NCBI GenBank assembly: GCA_946482515.1
Contig: CAMLRS010000022.1
Coordinates: 1 to 42,157 of the forward strand
DNA from: an uncultured Flavobacteriales bacterium
GTDB lineage: Bacteria > Bacteroidota > Bacteroidia > Flavobacteriales > Crocinitomicaceae
Reading direction: 5' to 3'
DNA length: 42,157 nucleotides
Position numbers and translations under genes: made by a program. Below, one piece after another: positions 31,689 through 39,322 of this stretch. How positions within the stretch are numbered: the first letter of the stretch is position 1; each line of letters opens with the position of its first letter. The notes beneath the pieces were generated by a model. The model was given only the letters and a program-made list of their open reading frames with translations, was not told the origin of the DNA and did no database searches.

Positions 31689-32150
31689 TTATGGTCCAAA
31701 ATAGAATAGTACAAAAGCGACCAGAGCGGACAATGCGTAATAGCAGATGAAATACCCCCAGAAAACGCCGTTGATGAATTTGCGCTGTTGATTTTTTCGA
31801 TAGAAGTTAACCATTGCCAAGTAGTTCTTTTCGGCTACTTTTTCCATCTTCCTTAAAAACAGATGCATTCCGAAATAGAAAACCAAGGTTATGGCAAGAA
31901 TAAAAATCAGGAATGCATTGTTTTCGAAATCAAAGAAACGTGCAGTTAGTGCGCTGATAATCACCAGGGGAATACCAAGCATTTCTGCATAACCCATATA
32001 TGGCGTTGCCTGGTTACGAATAGAAACGGCATTAACGATCAGCAATTTCTTTTTTAGGTCGGAAAACTTGTAAAAATCAATTGCTTCCTTAGCCTTTTTT
32101 TGCTTTTCCATACGCGCTACTTCGCTACAATCGCTTTTTGTGGTTTGCAT
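31689..32150 (-). CDS. Small membrane protein of unknown function
   Basis: A 153-residue protein with a charged N-terminus (residues 1-35, Lys/Glu rich) and three hydrophobic segments: MLGIPLVIISALTARFF (about 57-73), AFLIFILAITLVFYFGMHLF (about 79-98) and WGYFICYYALSALVAFVLFYF (about 131-151). I recognise no family. The start could also be the internal ATG at 32111. No promoter box was found. It is bracketed by two copies of the TGATAATT inverted repeat (31599-31673 and 32180-32247), an arrangement like a small cassette, though there is no sign that it moves. Confidence 0.7.
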   Translation of the reverse strand: MQTTKSDCSEVARMEKQKKAKEAIDFYKFSDLKKKLLIVNAVSIRNQATPYMGYAEMLGIPLVIISALTARFFDFENNAFLIFILAITLVFYFGMHLFLRKMEKVAEKNYLAMVNFYRKNQQRKFINGVFWGYFICYYALSALVAFVLFYFGP

Positions 32151-32179
32151 CGTTTGTCAACAGACTCGTAGAAACGAAT

Positions 32180-32247
32180 GAATTATCAATTATGACTTAT
32201 CAAGTTAAAGCTCTTGATAATTGATAATTCCCACATTGATAATTAGC
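32180..32247. repeat. Inverted word repeat (TGATAATT family), second copy
   Basis: GAATTATCAA (32180-32189) pairs with TTGATAATTC (32221-32230), and TTATCAAG (32197-32204) with CTTGATAA (32213-32220); the left arm has a 7-nt bulge. It shares CTTGATAATTGATAATTC (32213-32230) with the copy at 31643. It ends 3-4 nt from the stop of the M1 peptidase gene. Confidence 0.75.
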
Positions 32248-32249
32248 TA

Positions 32250-34226
32250 TTACTTTGCTTTCGCCACAACCGCTTTCTGCGGCTTGTAACCCAACAGTTC
32301 ATCGATTGTCTGAACAGAAACCGGGTGGTAATTGAAACGTGCTTCCGAGTAGACTTCCGTAGCCCATTGCAGATCGTCTTTGGTGCCTTTCAGCGCTGAA
32401 TAGATCGGCTCGAGGAATTTCCGGCGACCGGTGCGCATCAGGAACGCTTTCATGTACGGACGAATATCCTTGTAGCCCGACTGAATGCCGAGTACAAACC
32501 ATTCGCTCACGACTTCGGCGTTGCCCCAGGATTTGAGGTTCAATTCCCGGTCGAGCAAACGCAGGCGTTCCGGATCCATTTTTTTCGGCAGGCGACGAAT
32601 GAACGCCATCCATTCCTGCGGAGTATACTGGTCGCGGGTAAGCGCAGGTTCCTGTTTCTTGCCTTTCTTCTTTTTTGGTTTTTTGAAAATGTCTTCACCG
32701 GCTGCAAAGCGATCTGCCAGCTGCTGGATCTTTTCGAAACGCGTCGCAACGACTTTCACACAGTTCTTCGGAATACCAGGGCCGTAGAGCCATTCGTCCG
32801 TGTTGAAGGTTACTTTAGCAGGTTGCAATAATTTCTCGTCAAGGTATTGCTTGAATTGTTCCGTCGTGATCGTCTGGAAAGCGTGATCGCTGAAATAGCT
32901 TTTCAGGAATTTATCGAATTTGGTCCTTCCGACTTTCTTCTCGAGTGTTTTCAGGAACATCGCGCCTTTTACATAGGCAATAGAGGTCATTCCGTCGTCC
33001 GGGTTACGGCCGTTCAGTCCGAGCTTCAGGTGTGTATCTTCTTCCTGCCCGTTTTCAACGAATGACGCGATTTCTTCTTCCAGCTCCTGGAATTCGATGA
33101 GTGCGAGCATATCGGCCATTTCCTTGCCGTAAAGCTTCTCCATGATCCGCCATTCGAAGTACACGGTAAAGCCTTCGTTCAGCCAGAAATCATCCCAGGT
33201 TGCGTTCGTAACCAGGTTGCCCGACCAGGAATGCGCCAGCTCGTGTGCGATAACAGAAACGGCGCTTCGGTCGCCGGCAATCAGTGTTGGATTAGCGAAC
33301 GTCAGACGCGGGTTTTCCATACCACCAAACGGGAACGAGTAGGGCAGAACGATGACATCGTATTGTTCCCATTTATACGGTCCGTAGAGACTTTCAGCGG
33401 CGGTGATCATTTTGCCGAGATCTTCGAACTCCCAGGCCACGTCGTGGATCATTTCCGGTTCGGTATACACGCCGCAGTTGCTTCCCAGCGAACGGTATTC
33501 GAGATTTCCTACAGCCAGCGCGATGAGGTAAACCGGGATCGGCTGTTTCATTTCGAAATGGTACTTGCCATCCGGTGATTTAGCCTTCGGGTTGGAAGCG
33601 CTCATCACGGCCATCAGGTCTTTCGGAACGGTCACATCGGCGCTGTACGTGATGCGGTTCGCCGGCGTTCCCTGAACAGGGATCCAGGTGCGCGTCAGTA
33701 CGGCTTGTCCTTGTGTATACAGGTACGGATGTTTTTTGCCCGCTGTCAGCGAAGGATCGAGCCAGTCGAGTGCGGCCGCATCTTCGGTCGTTTTGTAATA
33801 AATATTGATGTATTTGGTGTCTTTGTTGATCTTCACGCTCAACGGCTGACCCAGGAATTCTTTTTTCGGCCCGATGATGAAGTCGGTTTCCGTTTCATGG
33901 CCTTTTTTACCCAGCGTTACTTTCTGAATATCAGGTCCGTTTATGTCGAAAACAGCGGTATCGGTATCCTTCCGGCGCTCCATCGTATGACGTGCGACAC
34001 CATAAATGGTCTTGTTCTCGAAATTGACATCCAGTTCCAGGTCGATGTGTGTCGTGCGGATTTCATCCGTATTGGAGAACGAATGCGCATCCTCGATGGC
34101 TACGTTACCCGAAACAGTTGGCTGATCTTTGGTCAGATCTGGGCTCAAACCATCACCACAACGGGAAAAAAGGAGGATAACCGAAGCCAGGAGGAACGGG
34201 ATTCGTATTTGGTGTTTTGTCATCAT
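32250..34226 (-). CDS. Lipoprotein M1-family aminopeptidase (leukotriene A4 hydrolase type)
   Basis: A 658-residue zinc aminopeptidase. Lipobox LLFSRC with Cys23 predicts a membrane-anchored enzyme facing the periplasm or surface. The M1 exopeptidase motif is GGMENP (301-306). Zinc ligands are H328 and H332 of HELAHSW with catalytic E329, and E351 of NEGF. The C-terminal helical domain fits the leukotriene A4 hydrolase subgroup, which mostly acts as an aminopeptidase in bacteria. A lysine-rich insert (FKKPKKKKGKKQEP) near residues 525-540 is unusual. Start ATG 34226 (an ATG follows at once). Its role is probably peptide trimming, in line with the nearby peptide transporters. Confidence 0.95.
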   Translation of the reverse strand: MMTKHQIRIPFLLASVILLFSRCGDGLSPDLTKDQPTVSGNVAIEDAHSFSNTDEIRTTHIDLELDVNFENKTIYGVARHTMERRKDTDTAVFDINGPDIQKVTLGKKGHETETDFIIGPKKEFLGQPLSVKINKDTKYINIYYKTTEDAAALDWLDPSLTAGKKHPYLYTQGQAVLTRTWIPVQGTPANRITYSADVTVPKDLMAVMSASNPKAKSPDGKYHFEMKQPIPVYLIALAVGNLEYRSLGSNCGVYTEPEMIHDVAWEFEDLGKMITAAESLYGPYKWEQYDVIVLPYSFPFGGMENPRLTFANPTLIAGDRSAVSVIAHELAHSWSGNLVTNATWDDFWLNEGFTVYFEWRIMEKLYGKEMADMLALIEFQELEEEIASFVENGQEEDTHLKLGLNGRNPDDGMTSIAYVKGAMFLKTLEKKVGRTKFDKFLKSYFSDHAFQTITTEQFKQYLDEKLLQPAKVTFNTDEWLYGPGIPKNCVKVVATRFEKIQQLADRFAAGEDIFKKPKKKKGKKQEPALTRDQYTPQEWMAFIRRLPKKMDPERLRLLDRELNLKSWGNAEVVSEWFVLGIQSGYKDIRPYMKAFLMRTGRRKFLEPIYSALKGTKDDLQWATEVYSEARFNYHPVSVQTIDELLGYKPQKAVVAKAK

Positions 34227-34244
34227 GGGTTGTACTGGAAGCTG

Positions 34245-34252
34245 CTAAGATA
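34245..34252 (-). promoter_or_regulatory. Probable -7 box of the M1 peptidase gene
   Basis: TATCTTAG on the minus strand (followed by C), 18 nt before the ATG at 34226; the same variant as before the RlpA-like gene. Confidence 0.4.
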
Positions 34253-34415
34253 GTTAATTCCTCACAGAACTATTACGTTTAGATGTTGCTGCTTTTTGCA
34301 TTTTTCACAGCAAAAACAAGGCTCAACATCAGCTTTATCCCAAATAACCGGGGCTTGGCGTGTTAAAATTTTTCTTTAAAAATGTTAAAATATTCAGTTT
34401 ACAAACGTCCCTTGG

Positions 34416-34528
34416 TAGTCTCCAGTCTCCAGTTCCAAAACTCAACAACTCAGAAACTCAGCAACTCAGCAACTCAGAAACTCAGCAACTCGTAACTTCC
34501 AACTTCTAACTTTCAACCTCCAACTCCT
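34416..34528. repeat. Long single-arm word array encoding the end of tcdA
   Basis: It opens with TAGTCTCCAGTCTCCAG (34416-34432), then a tandem array of 8-nt units CTCAACAA, CTCAGAAA, CTCAGCAA (twice), CTCAGAAA, CTCAGCAA from 34441. It drifts into 7-nt units CTTCCAA, CTTCTAA, CTTTCAA, CCTCCAA up to about 34527. No matching inverted arm is present. The last codons and stop of tcdA (34506-34527) are written in the 7-nt units. Confidence 0.75.
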
Positions 34529-35246
34529 TATTAGAAAGGTAACGAATGACATCAGCCGCTGCGTGTAATCCGAACAATGCCGGCATATAGCTCACGGTTC
34601 CGTAGAACGAACGCTTGTAATTGCTGCCGTCGGTCATTTTAAGGGAATCTTTTTGCTGCAATTCGGAAGAGAATACACAGCGGAAGCCTTTCAGCGAAAT
34701 GTTGTTCTTGCGCAGGCGCTTTTTCAGATAATGACCCAGCTTACAATTATAGCTGCGTTCGAGGTTCGCTACCTGCACGCGTGACGGATCGGTTTTTCCC
34801 CCGGCTCCGAGCGATGAAATGATGCGGATTTTGAGTCGTCTGGCAGCGATCAGCCATTCGAGCTTTGGTGTGACGCTGTCGATACAATCTATCACGTAAT
34901 CCGGGCGGTATTCTCCGAGGATTTCCCAAACGCGGGCCGGCAGCACGAATTCTTCGATCACGTTGAGCTTTACATCCGGGTTGATATCGCGGATGCGCTC
35001 GGCGAGCACGACTGCTTTGTTGCGCCCGATAGTCGAATCCAAGGCTGTGAGCTGGCGGTTTTTATTGGTGATATCGAATGCATCGCCATCAATCAGCGTG
35101 ATGGTTCCGACTCCGGCACGGGCGATAAATTCACCGGCAAAAGAACCGATTCCGCCCAGTCCGACGATCAGTACATGCGCCTTGCTCAGGCGTTCCATTT
35201 CAGTTTCTCCAAGAATTAAGGCGGTGCGTTCAAGCCAGTTCGACAT
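34506..35246 (-). CDS. tcdA: tRNA threonylcarbamoyladenosine dehydratase (TcdA/CsdL)
   Basis: A 246-residue ThiF/E1-like enzyme. TcdA uses ATP to cyclise t6A at tRNA position 37 to ct6A. The nucleotide-binding loop is GLGGIGS (29-35), preceded by HVLIV. DGDAFDITNKNRQ, DYVIDCIDSVTPK and SSLGAGGKTDPSRVQV are characteristic. The ATG at 35246 is chosen; the TTG two codons upstream is also possible. It overlaps the end of the TatD gene by 17 nt, so the two form an operon. The C-terminal Glu-Leu-Glu-Val-Glu-Ser and the stop are encoded by the intergenic word array, so homologues probably end differently. Together with TsaE it covers two steps of the t6A pathway. Confidence 0.95.
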   Translation of the reverse strand: MSNWLERTALILGETEMERLSKAHVLIVGLGGIGSFAGEFIARAGVGTITLIDGDAFDITNKNRQLTALDSTIGRNKAVVLAERIRDINPDVKLNVIEEFVLPARVWEILGEYRPDYVIDCIDSVTPKLEWLIAARRLKIRIISSLGAGGKTDPSRVQVANLERSYNCKLGHYLKKRLRKNNISLKGFRCVFSSELQQKDSLKMTDGSNYKRSFYGTVSYMPALFGLHAAADVIRYLSNKELEVES

Positions 35247-35913
35247 CTTCAAATACGCGTTTAAAATTGATAGTTAGCTGTTCTGTAAGCGAGTGCAAAG
35301 ATAATGATTTGAGACTGGCGAGCTTCTCATAGACGGTTGTCAATTCTATATCGGCGGTGTCGGTTTCGAGGAAAAGTCGTTCCAATGGCAGCTCAATCGC
35401 ACATTTCTGCAACGGAGCGGAATGCAGCAGCCGGTAGCCAAGACTGATCATCGCCGGCGGATAATCGAGTAAGGATTGTACAATGGACGGTTTGGCGAAA
35501 CCGTGGAAGATCAACGGCTGCTTCGGTGCGTAGCGGGCATGCAGAAAACGGCAGCGGTCCCAGGTGTGAACGCAGTGCAGGATAACAGGCTTGTTCAGCT
35601 CGGCAGCCCATTCCAGCTGATGAATGAACCAGCGTTCCTGTTGTTCCATAGGTACGTCGATGAGCCCGTCGAGCCCACATTCGCCCACTGCAATGCAGGC
35701 GTCTTCTCCCAGTCGTTGTAACAATTGTTCAGTAAGTTCCGCAGAAAAGATTCCGGCTTCCTGGGGGTGAATTCCGATCGAATACAGCGGCACATTCTTC
35801 TCAAAATGAGCCATACTGTTTTGAAAGACAGCTACAAAGCCGCTTTTGCTTCGATGCGTATGTGCATCGATGAGCGTCGATTCGTTCAAAATTGTTTTTG
35901 TCAAATTCTTCAC
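35230..35913 (-). CDS. TatD-family metal-dependent hydrolase
   Basis: A 227-residue TIM-barrel hydrolase. All the metal-site residues of TatD are visible: H18 and H20 (DAHTH), E78 (GECGLD), H113 (ILHCVH), H137 (FHGF) and D185 (ETD). TatD enzymes act as metal-dependent DNases or exonucleases in repair; the substrate here is not shown. It is shorter than the usual 255-265, lacking some N-terminal and loop residues, as in many Bacteroidota. The start is uncertain: GTG at 35913 gives 227 residues, while an in-frame TTG at 35889 would begin 7 residues before the DAHTH motif. It overlaps tcdA by 17 nt. Confidence 0.9.
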   Translation of the reverse strand: MKNLTKTILNESTLIDAHTHRSKSGFVAVFQNSMAHFEKNVPLYSIGIHPQEAGIFSAELTEQLLQRLGEDACIAVGECGLDGLIDVPMEQQERWFIHQLEWAAELNKPVILHCVHTWDRCRFLHARYAPKQPLIFHGFAKPSIVQSLLDYPPAMISLGYRLLHSAPLQKCAIELPLERLFLETDTADIELTTVYEKLASLKSLSLHSLTEQLTINFKRVFEDVELA

Positions 35914-35951
35914 AAACTGGTGTTAAAGAAGGTTAACAATGGTTTTTTTTC

Positions 35952-35959
35952 TATTTTCA
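35952..35959 (+). promoter_or_regulatory. Probable -7 box of the first POT gene
   Basis: TATTTTCA, 24 nt before the ATG at 35984; preceded by a T8 tract. A variant of TAnnTTTG similar to TATTTTCG before the DUF2459 gene. Confidence 0.35.
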
Positions 35960-35983
35960 CACACTTCAAATAAACTCATAATT

Positions 35984-37708
35984 ATGGAAAATGTCGTAGA
36001 CAACGTTGAAACCAATTCCGCTAAAAAGGGCCATCCAAAAGGCTTGTGGGTACTCTTCGGAACAGAAATGTGGGAGCGTTTCAACTTCTACGGAATGCGT
36101 GCGATCCTGACGCTGTTCATGATCAACTCCCTGCGTATGAACGAAGCTGATGCTGCGTTGATTTATGGTGGTTTCCTTGGATTATGTTACCTGACTCCTA
36201 TGTTGGGTGGATTCATTTCAGACCGTTTCTTCGGTAACAGAAACTGTATCATGTTAGGAGGGGCAATGATGGCCATTGGTCAGTTCATGTTGTTTACCTC
36301 TGCATCGGTTTTCTCTTCAAACCTTAGCTTGGCAACGGCCTTGATGTGGGCCGCATTGGGAATCATCATTTTCGGAAATGGTTTCTTCAAACCGAACATT
36401 TCTTCCATGGTGGGAAGCCTTTATCCGAAGCACGAGAAAAGCAAACTGGACTCTGCGTTCACGATCTTCTATATGGGAATCAACATCGGAGCCTTGTTGA
36501 GCCAATGGTTGTGCCCACTGATCGGTGATGTGAAGACGGGTGGTATTCAGGATGTATATGCATTCAAATGGGGATTCCTTGCCGCTGGTATCGCAATGGT
36601 TTTGGGTACCGTGTTGTTCGCATTCCTGAAAAACAAATACGTGGTTACGCCGGATGGTAAACCATTAGGTGGTGTACCTGCAAGAGGTGCTGCCGCTGAT
36701 GGACTTCTTGATGCAGACGGAGATGAAATTCAAAAGCCAAAGTTTACTTCAATGTCGTTGATCGTTGCGGTGCTGGCGTTTGTTGGATTGTTCTTCTTCT
36801 TCCGCTACGCCCTGGCAGGAGACAACTTTATTACAACAATTATTTATCCGATCATCTACTCAAGCGGTTTGACACTTGCCGGATTGATTATCTCGGATAA
36901 AACGCTTACTAAAATTGAGCGCCAGCGTATCTATGTGATCTACATCATTTCGTTCTTCGTTATCTTCTTTTGGGCAGCGTTCGAACAAGCCGGATCTTCC
37001 TTGACATTTATTGCAAGTAACCAGACAGATCGTCATTTGTTCGGATGGGAAATGCCGGCCTCAATGGTTCAGATCTTTAACGGGTTGTTTGTGGTAATGC
37101 TTGCATTCCCGTTCAGCGCATTGTGGAGAAAACTGAACAATATGGGGCGTGAGCCAATCTCTCCGGCTAAACAGGCTATCGGATTGTTGCTGATCGCATT
37201 GAGCTACTTCATCATTGCACATAACGTTGACGGACTTGGAACAACAGGAATGCTGGCTGTAAAATGGCTGGTGTTGTTGTACTTCATCCAGACTGTCGGA
37301 GAATTGTGTTTGTCGCCAATCGGATTATCACTGGTTGGAAAACTTTCTCCTAAGCGTTTTGCATCTTTATTATACGGTGTATTCTTCCTGTCGAATGCAG
37401 CTGGTTACGCATTGGCTGGATCATTGGGATCTATTTTGCCGGCAACCACAGATAAATATATTGCAGCACAGGAATTGGCTAAGGTAAACCTTCAGGACGT
37501 ATTGGATCACAAAATTGTTCCTACAGCAGAGCAGGCAAAGATTTTAGCGGAAAATCAAATCCCAACAGAATATCCTTCGTTTGTCGGCTTTGAAATTCAC
37601 AGCTTGTTTGAGTTCTTCATGGTATTTGTAGTACTTTGCGGAATTGCATCGGTCGTTTTGTTTGCCATTACACCGTTCCTCAAGAAAATGATGCACGGCA
37701 TTCGCTAA
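35984..37708 (+). CDS. POT-family proton-coupled peptide transporter 1
   Basis: A 574-residue inner-membrane MFS transporter of the POT/PTR2 family, importing di- and tripeptides with protons. TM1 bears the family motif E28xxE31-R32-F33-N-F-Y-G. FFKPNISSMVGSLY and FYMGINIGALLSQWLCP are the PTR2 signature regions, and GELCLSPIGLSLVGKLSP lies in TM10. About 14 hydrophobic helices. The ATG at 35984 is chosen since the upstream extension lacks sequence similarity and crosses the -7 box. Codons are notably biased (TTG for Leu, GGA for Gly), unlike the GC-rich third copy, which may reflect high expression. It has its own terminator, so it is separate from the two that follow. Confidence 0.95.
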   Translation: MENVVDNVETNSAKKGHPKGLWVLFGTEMWERFNFYGMRAILTLFMINSLRMNEADAALIYGGFLGLCYLTPMLGGFISDRFFGNRNCIMLGGAMMAIGQFMLFTSASVFSSNLSLATALMWAALGIIIFGNGFFKPNISSMVGSLYPKHEKSKLDSAFTIFYMGINIGALLSQWLCPLIGDVKTGGIQDVYAFKWGFLAAGIAMVLGTVLFAFLKNKYVVTPDGKPLGGVPARGAAADGLLDADGDEIQKPKFTSMSLIVAVLAFVGLFFFFRYALAGDNFITTIIYPIIYSSGLTLAGLIISDKTLTKIERQRIYVIYIISFFVIFFWAAFEQAGSSLTFIASNQTDRHLFGWEMPASMVQIFNGLFVVMLAFPFSALWRKLNNMGREPISPAKQAIGLLLIALSYFIIAHNVDGLGTTGMLAVKWLVLLYFIQTVGELCLSPIGLSLVGKLSPKRFASLLYGVFFLSNAAGYALAGSLGSILPATTDKYIAAQELAKVNLQDVLDHKIVPTAEQAKILAENQIPTEYPSFVGFEIHSLFEFFMVFVVLCGIASVVLFAITPFLKKMMHGIR

Positions 37709-37729
37709 GAAACGAACGAGATTGTTCAG

Positions 37730-37761
37730 AAATCCTCCAAGTCATTTTTGGAGGATTTTTT
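37730..37761 (+). terminator. Rho-independent terminator
   Basis: AAATCCTCCAA (37730-37740) pairs perfectly with TTGGAGGATTT (37748-37758), 11 bp and a 7-nt loop, followed by a T-run. Confidence 0.88.
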
Positions 37762-37776
37762 GTAAACGGAAATATG

Positions 37777-37784
37777 TAGATTTA
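37777..37784 (+). promoter_or_regulatory. Probable -7 box of the second POT gene
   Basis: TAGATTTA, one mismatch from TAnnTTTG, 22 nt before the ATG at 37807 and just after a terminator. Confidence 0.45.
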
Positions 37785-37806
37785 CCCATTATCGCGAACC
37801 GAAAGT

Positions 37807-39318
37807 ATGAGCCACGAACTACAAGACATTCCAGAGGCAAAAGACGCATCTCTTTTAGCCATTCAGGATTTTAAGGGGAAGTACCCGAAACAATTATGGC
37901 ATTTGTTCCTCACGGAAATGTGGGAACGATTCTGTTTTTATGGAATGCGGGGAATTCTTGCGCTCTTTATGGTGAACCAGCTCGCATTGACCGATAAGGA
38001 ATCCAATCTGAAATATGGAGCCATTCAGGCATTTGTGTATGCCTTCACTTTCATCGGTGGAATCTTTGCGGACAAAATTCTCGGATTCAGAAAATCCTTG
38101 TTCTTTGGAGGAATTGTAATGGTGGCTGGAAACCTTCTGATCGCCTTTTCGCCCCAGGAATTTTTCTATGTCGGAATCACATTGTCCATAATTGGTACGG
38201 GCTTTTTTAAACCGAATATTTCATCGATGGTCGGCGATCTGTATCGTGATGGAGATCCGCGTCAGGACGCCGGTTTCGGATTGTTCTATTCTGGGATCAA
38301 TCTTGGAGCATTTCTTGGTGGGATTTTATGCGTGTACCTTGGGAAATACTACTCGTGGAGTGCGGCCTTCCTCGCTGCAGCTATCGTGATGGTGGTAGGA
38401 TTGATCACCTTTGCGATTACTAAAAAACACCTCGGTCCGATTGGACAATCACCTTTACTTCATTTGCCAGAGTCTAAGAGAAAAGTTCGAGAGATCGCGG
38501 TTTACATTGGTTCCCTGGTGTGCATCCCGCTTATTTTCATCATGATTCGCAATACCCAGTACACGGATTTGTTCATGTACACCATCGGACCGGTTGCTGT
38601 AGGGTATTTCATATATGAATTGATGAAGATTCAGGATGGCATAGCACGTCGTAAGTTGATAGCAGCCTTCATTTTCATTTTCTTTTCCATCATTTTCTGG
38701 GCCTTTTTTGAACAAAGTGGAGGATCGCTCGCGCTTTTCGCTGAAAAGAATCTGGCTCACTCTTTTTATGGGATGAAGATTGATCCGAATATTGTCAATA
38801 ATTCAGCCAACTCATTGTTCGTTATTCTATTCAGTCCATTGATTGGTTTGCTTTGGTTCTGGATGTATAAACGAAAAATGGAGCCCAATACAATTGTTAA
38901 GTTCGGTCTGGGCTTCCTGTTCCTGGCAGTTGCTTTCTGGATGCTGAGTTATACTCGTCATTTTGCTGATGAAATGGGAATTACCGGTTTGGAATTATTC
39001 ACATGGGCTTATCTGGTTATGACAATAGGTGAATTGTGTCTTTCTCCGATTGGATTGTCCATCATCACAAAACTATCACCCAAAAATCTTGCGGGGATGA
39101 TGATGGGAATGTGGTTCCTTGCTTCGGCGTACGGGCAATACGTAGCCGGACTGCTCGGAGCTGGAATGTCGACGCCCGATGATAAAGCTCCTCTCCCAGA
39201 AAAGCTTAATGCATATACGGAAGGTTACGGTCAGCTTGCTTTGTATGCTTTGATAGCGGGAATTCTCATTATCGTAATGACTCCTATCATTAAAAAACTA
39301 ATGTCCGACGTAAAATAG
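37807..39318 (+). CDS. POT-family proton-coupled peptide transporter 2
   Basis: A 503-residue transporter, the most compact of the three, with a typical 12-14 helix layout. The motif in TM1 is E37xxE40-R41-F42-C-F-Y-G. FFKPNISSMVGDLY, GLFYSGINLGAFLGGIL and GELCLSPIGLSIITKLSP are conserved. It lacks the long loop between helices 7 and 8 seen in the third copy. It is followed by the third POT gene after only 4 nt, so the two are an operon. Peptide specificity cannot be assigned. More A/T-rich codon use than the third copy. Confidence 0.95.
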   Translation: MSHELQDIPEAKDASLLAIQDFKGKYPKQLWHLFLTEMWERFCFYGMRGILALFMVNQLALTDKESNLKYGAIQAFVYAFTFIGGIFADKILGFRKSLFFGGIVMVAGNLLIAFSPQEFFYVGITLSIIGTGFFKPNISSMVGDLYRDGDPRQDAGFGLFYSGINLGAFLGGILCVYLGKYYSWSAAFLAAAIVMVVGLITFAITKKHLGPIGQSPLLHLPESKRKVREIAVYIGSLVCIPLIFIMIRNTQYTDLFMYTIGPVAVGYFIYELMKIQDGIARRKLIAAFIFIFFSIIFWAFFEQSGGSLALFAEKNLAHSFYGMKIDPNIVNNSANSLFVILFSPLIGLLWFWMYKRKMEPNTIVKFGLGFLFLAVAFWMLSYTRHFADEMGITGLELFTWAYLVMTIGELCLSPIGLSIITKLSPKNLAGMMMGMWFLASAYGQYVAGLLGAGMSTPDDKAPLPEKLNAYTEGYGQLALYALIAGILIIVMTPIIKKLMSDVK

Positions 39319-39322
39319 TTTC

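Noticed and set aside
29811..32247. Insertion sequence or transposon ends
   Set aside because: The inverted repeats are not linked to any transposase gene or target-site duplication and recur around unrelated genes.
34437..34528. Possible CRISPR array (regular short units)
   Set aside because: Units are 7-8 nt with no spacers, far below CRISPR repeat length, and no cas gene is present.
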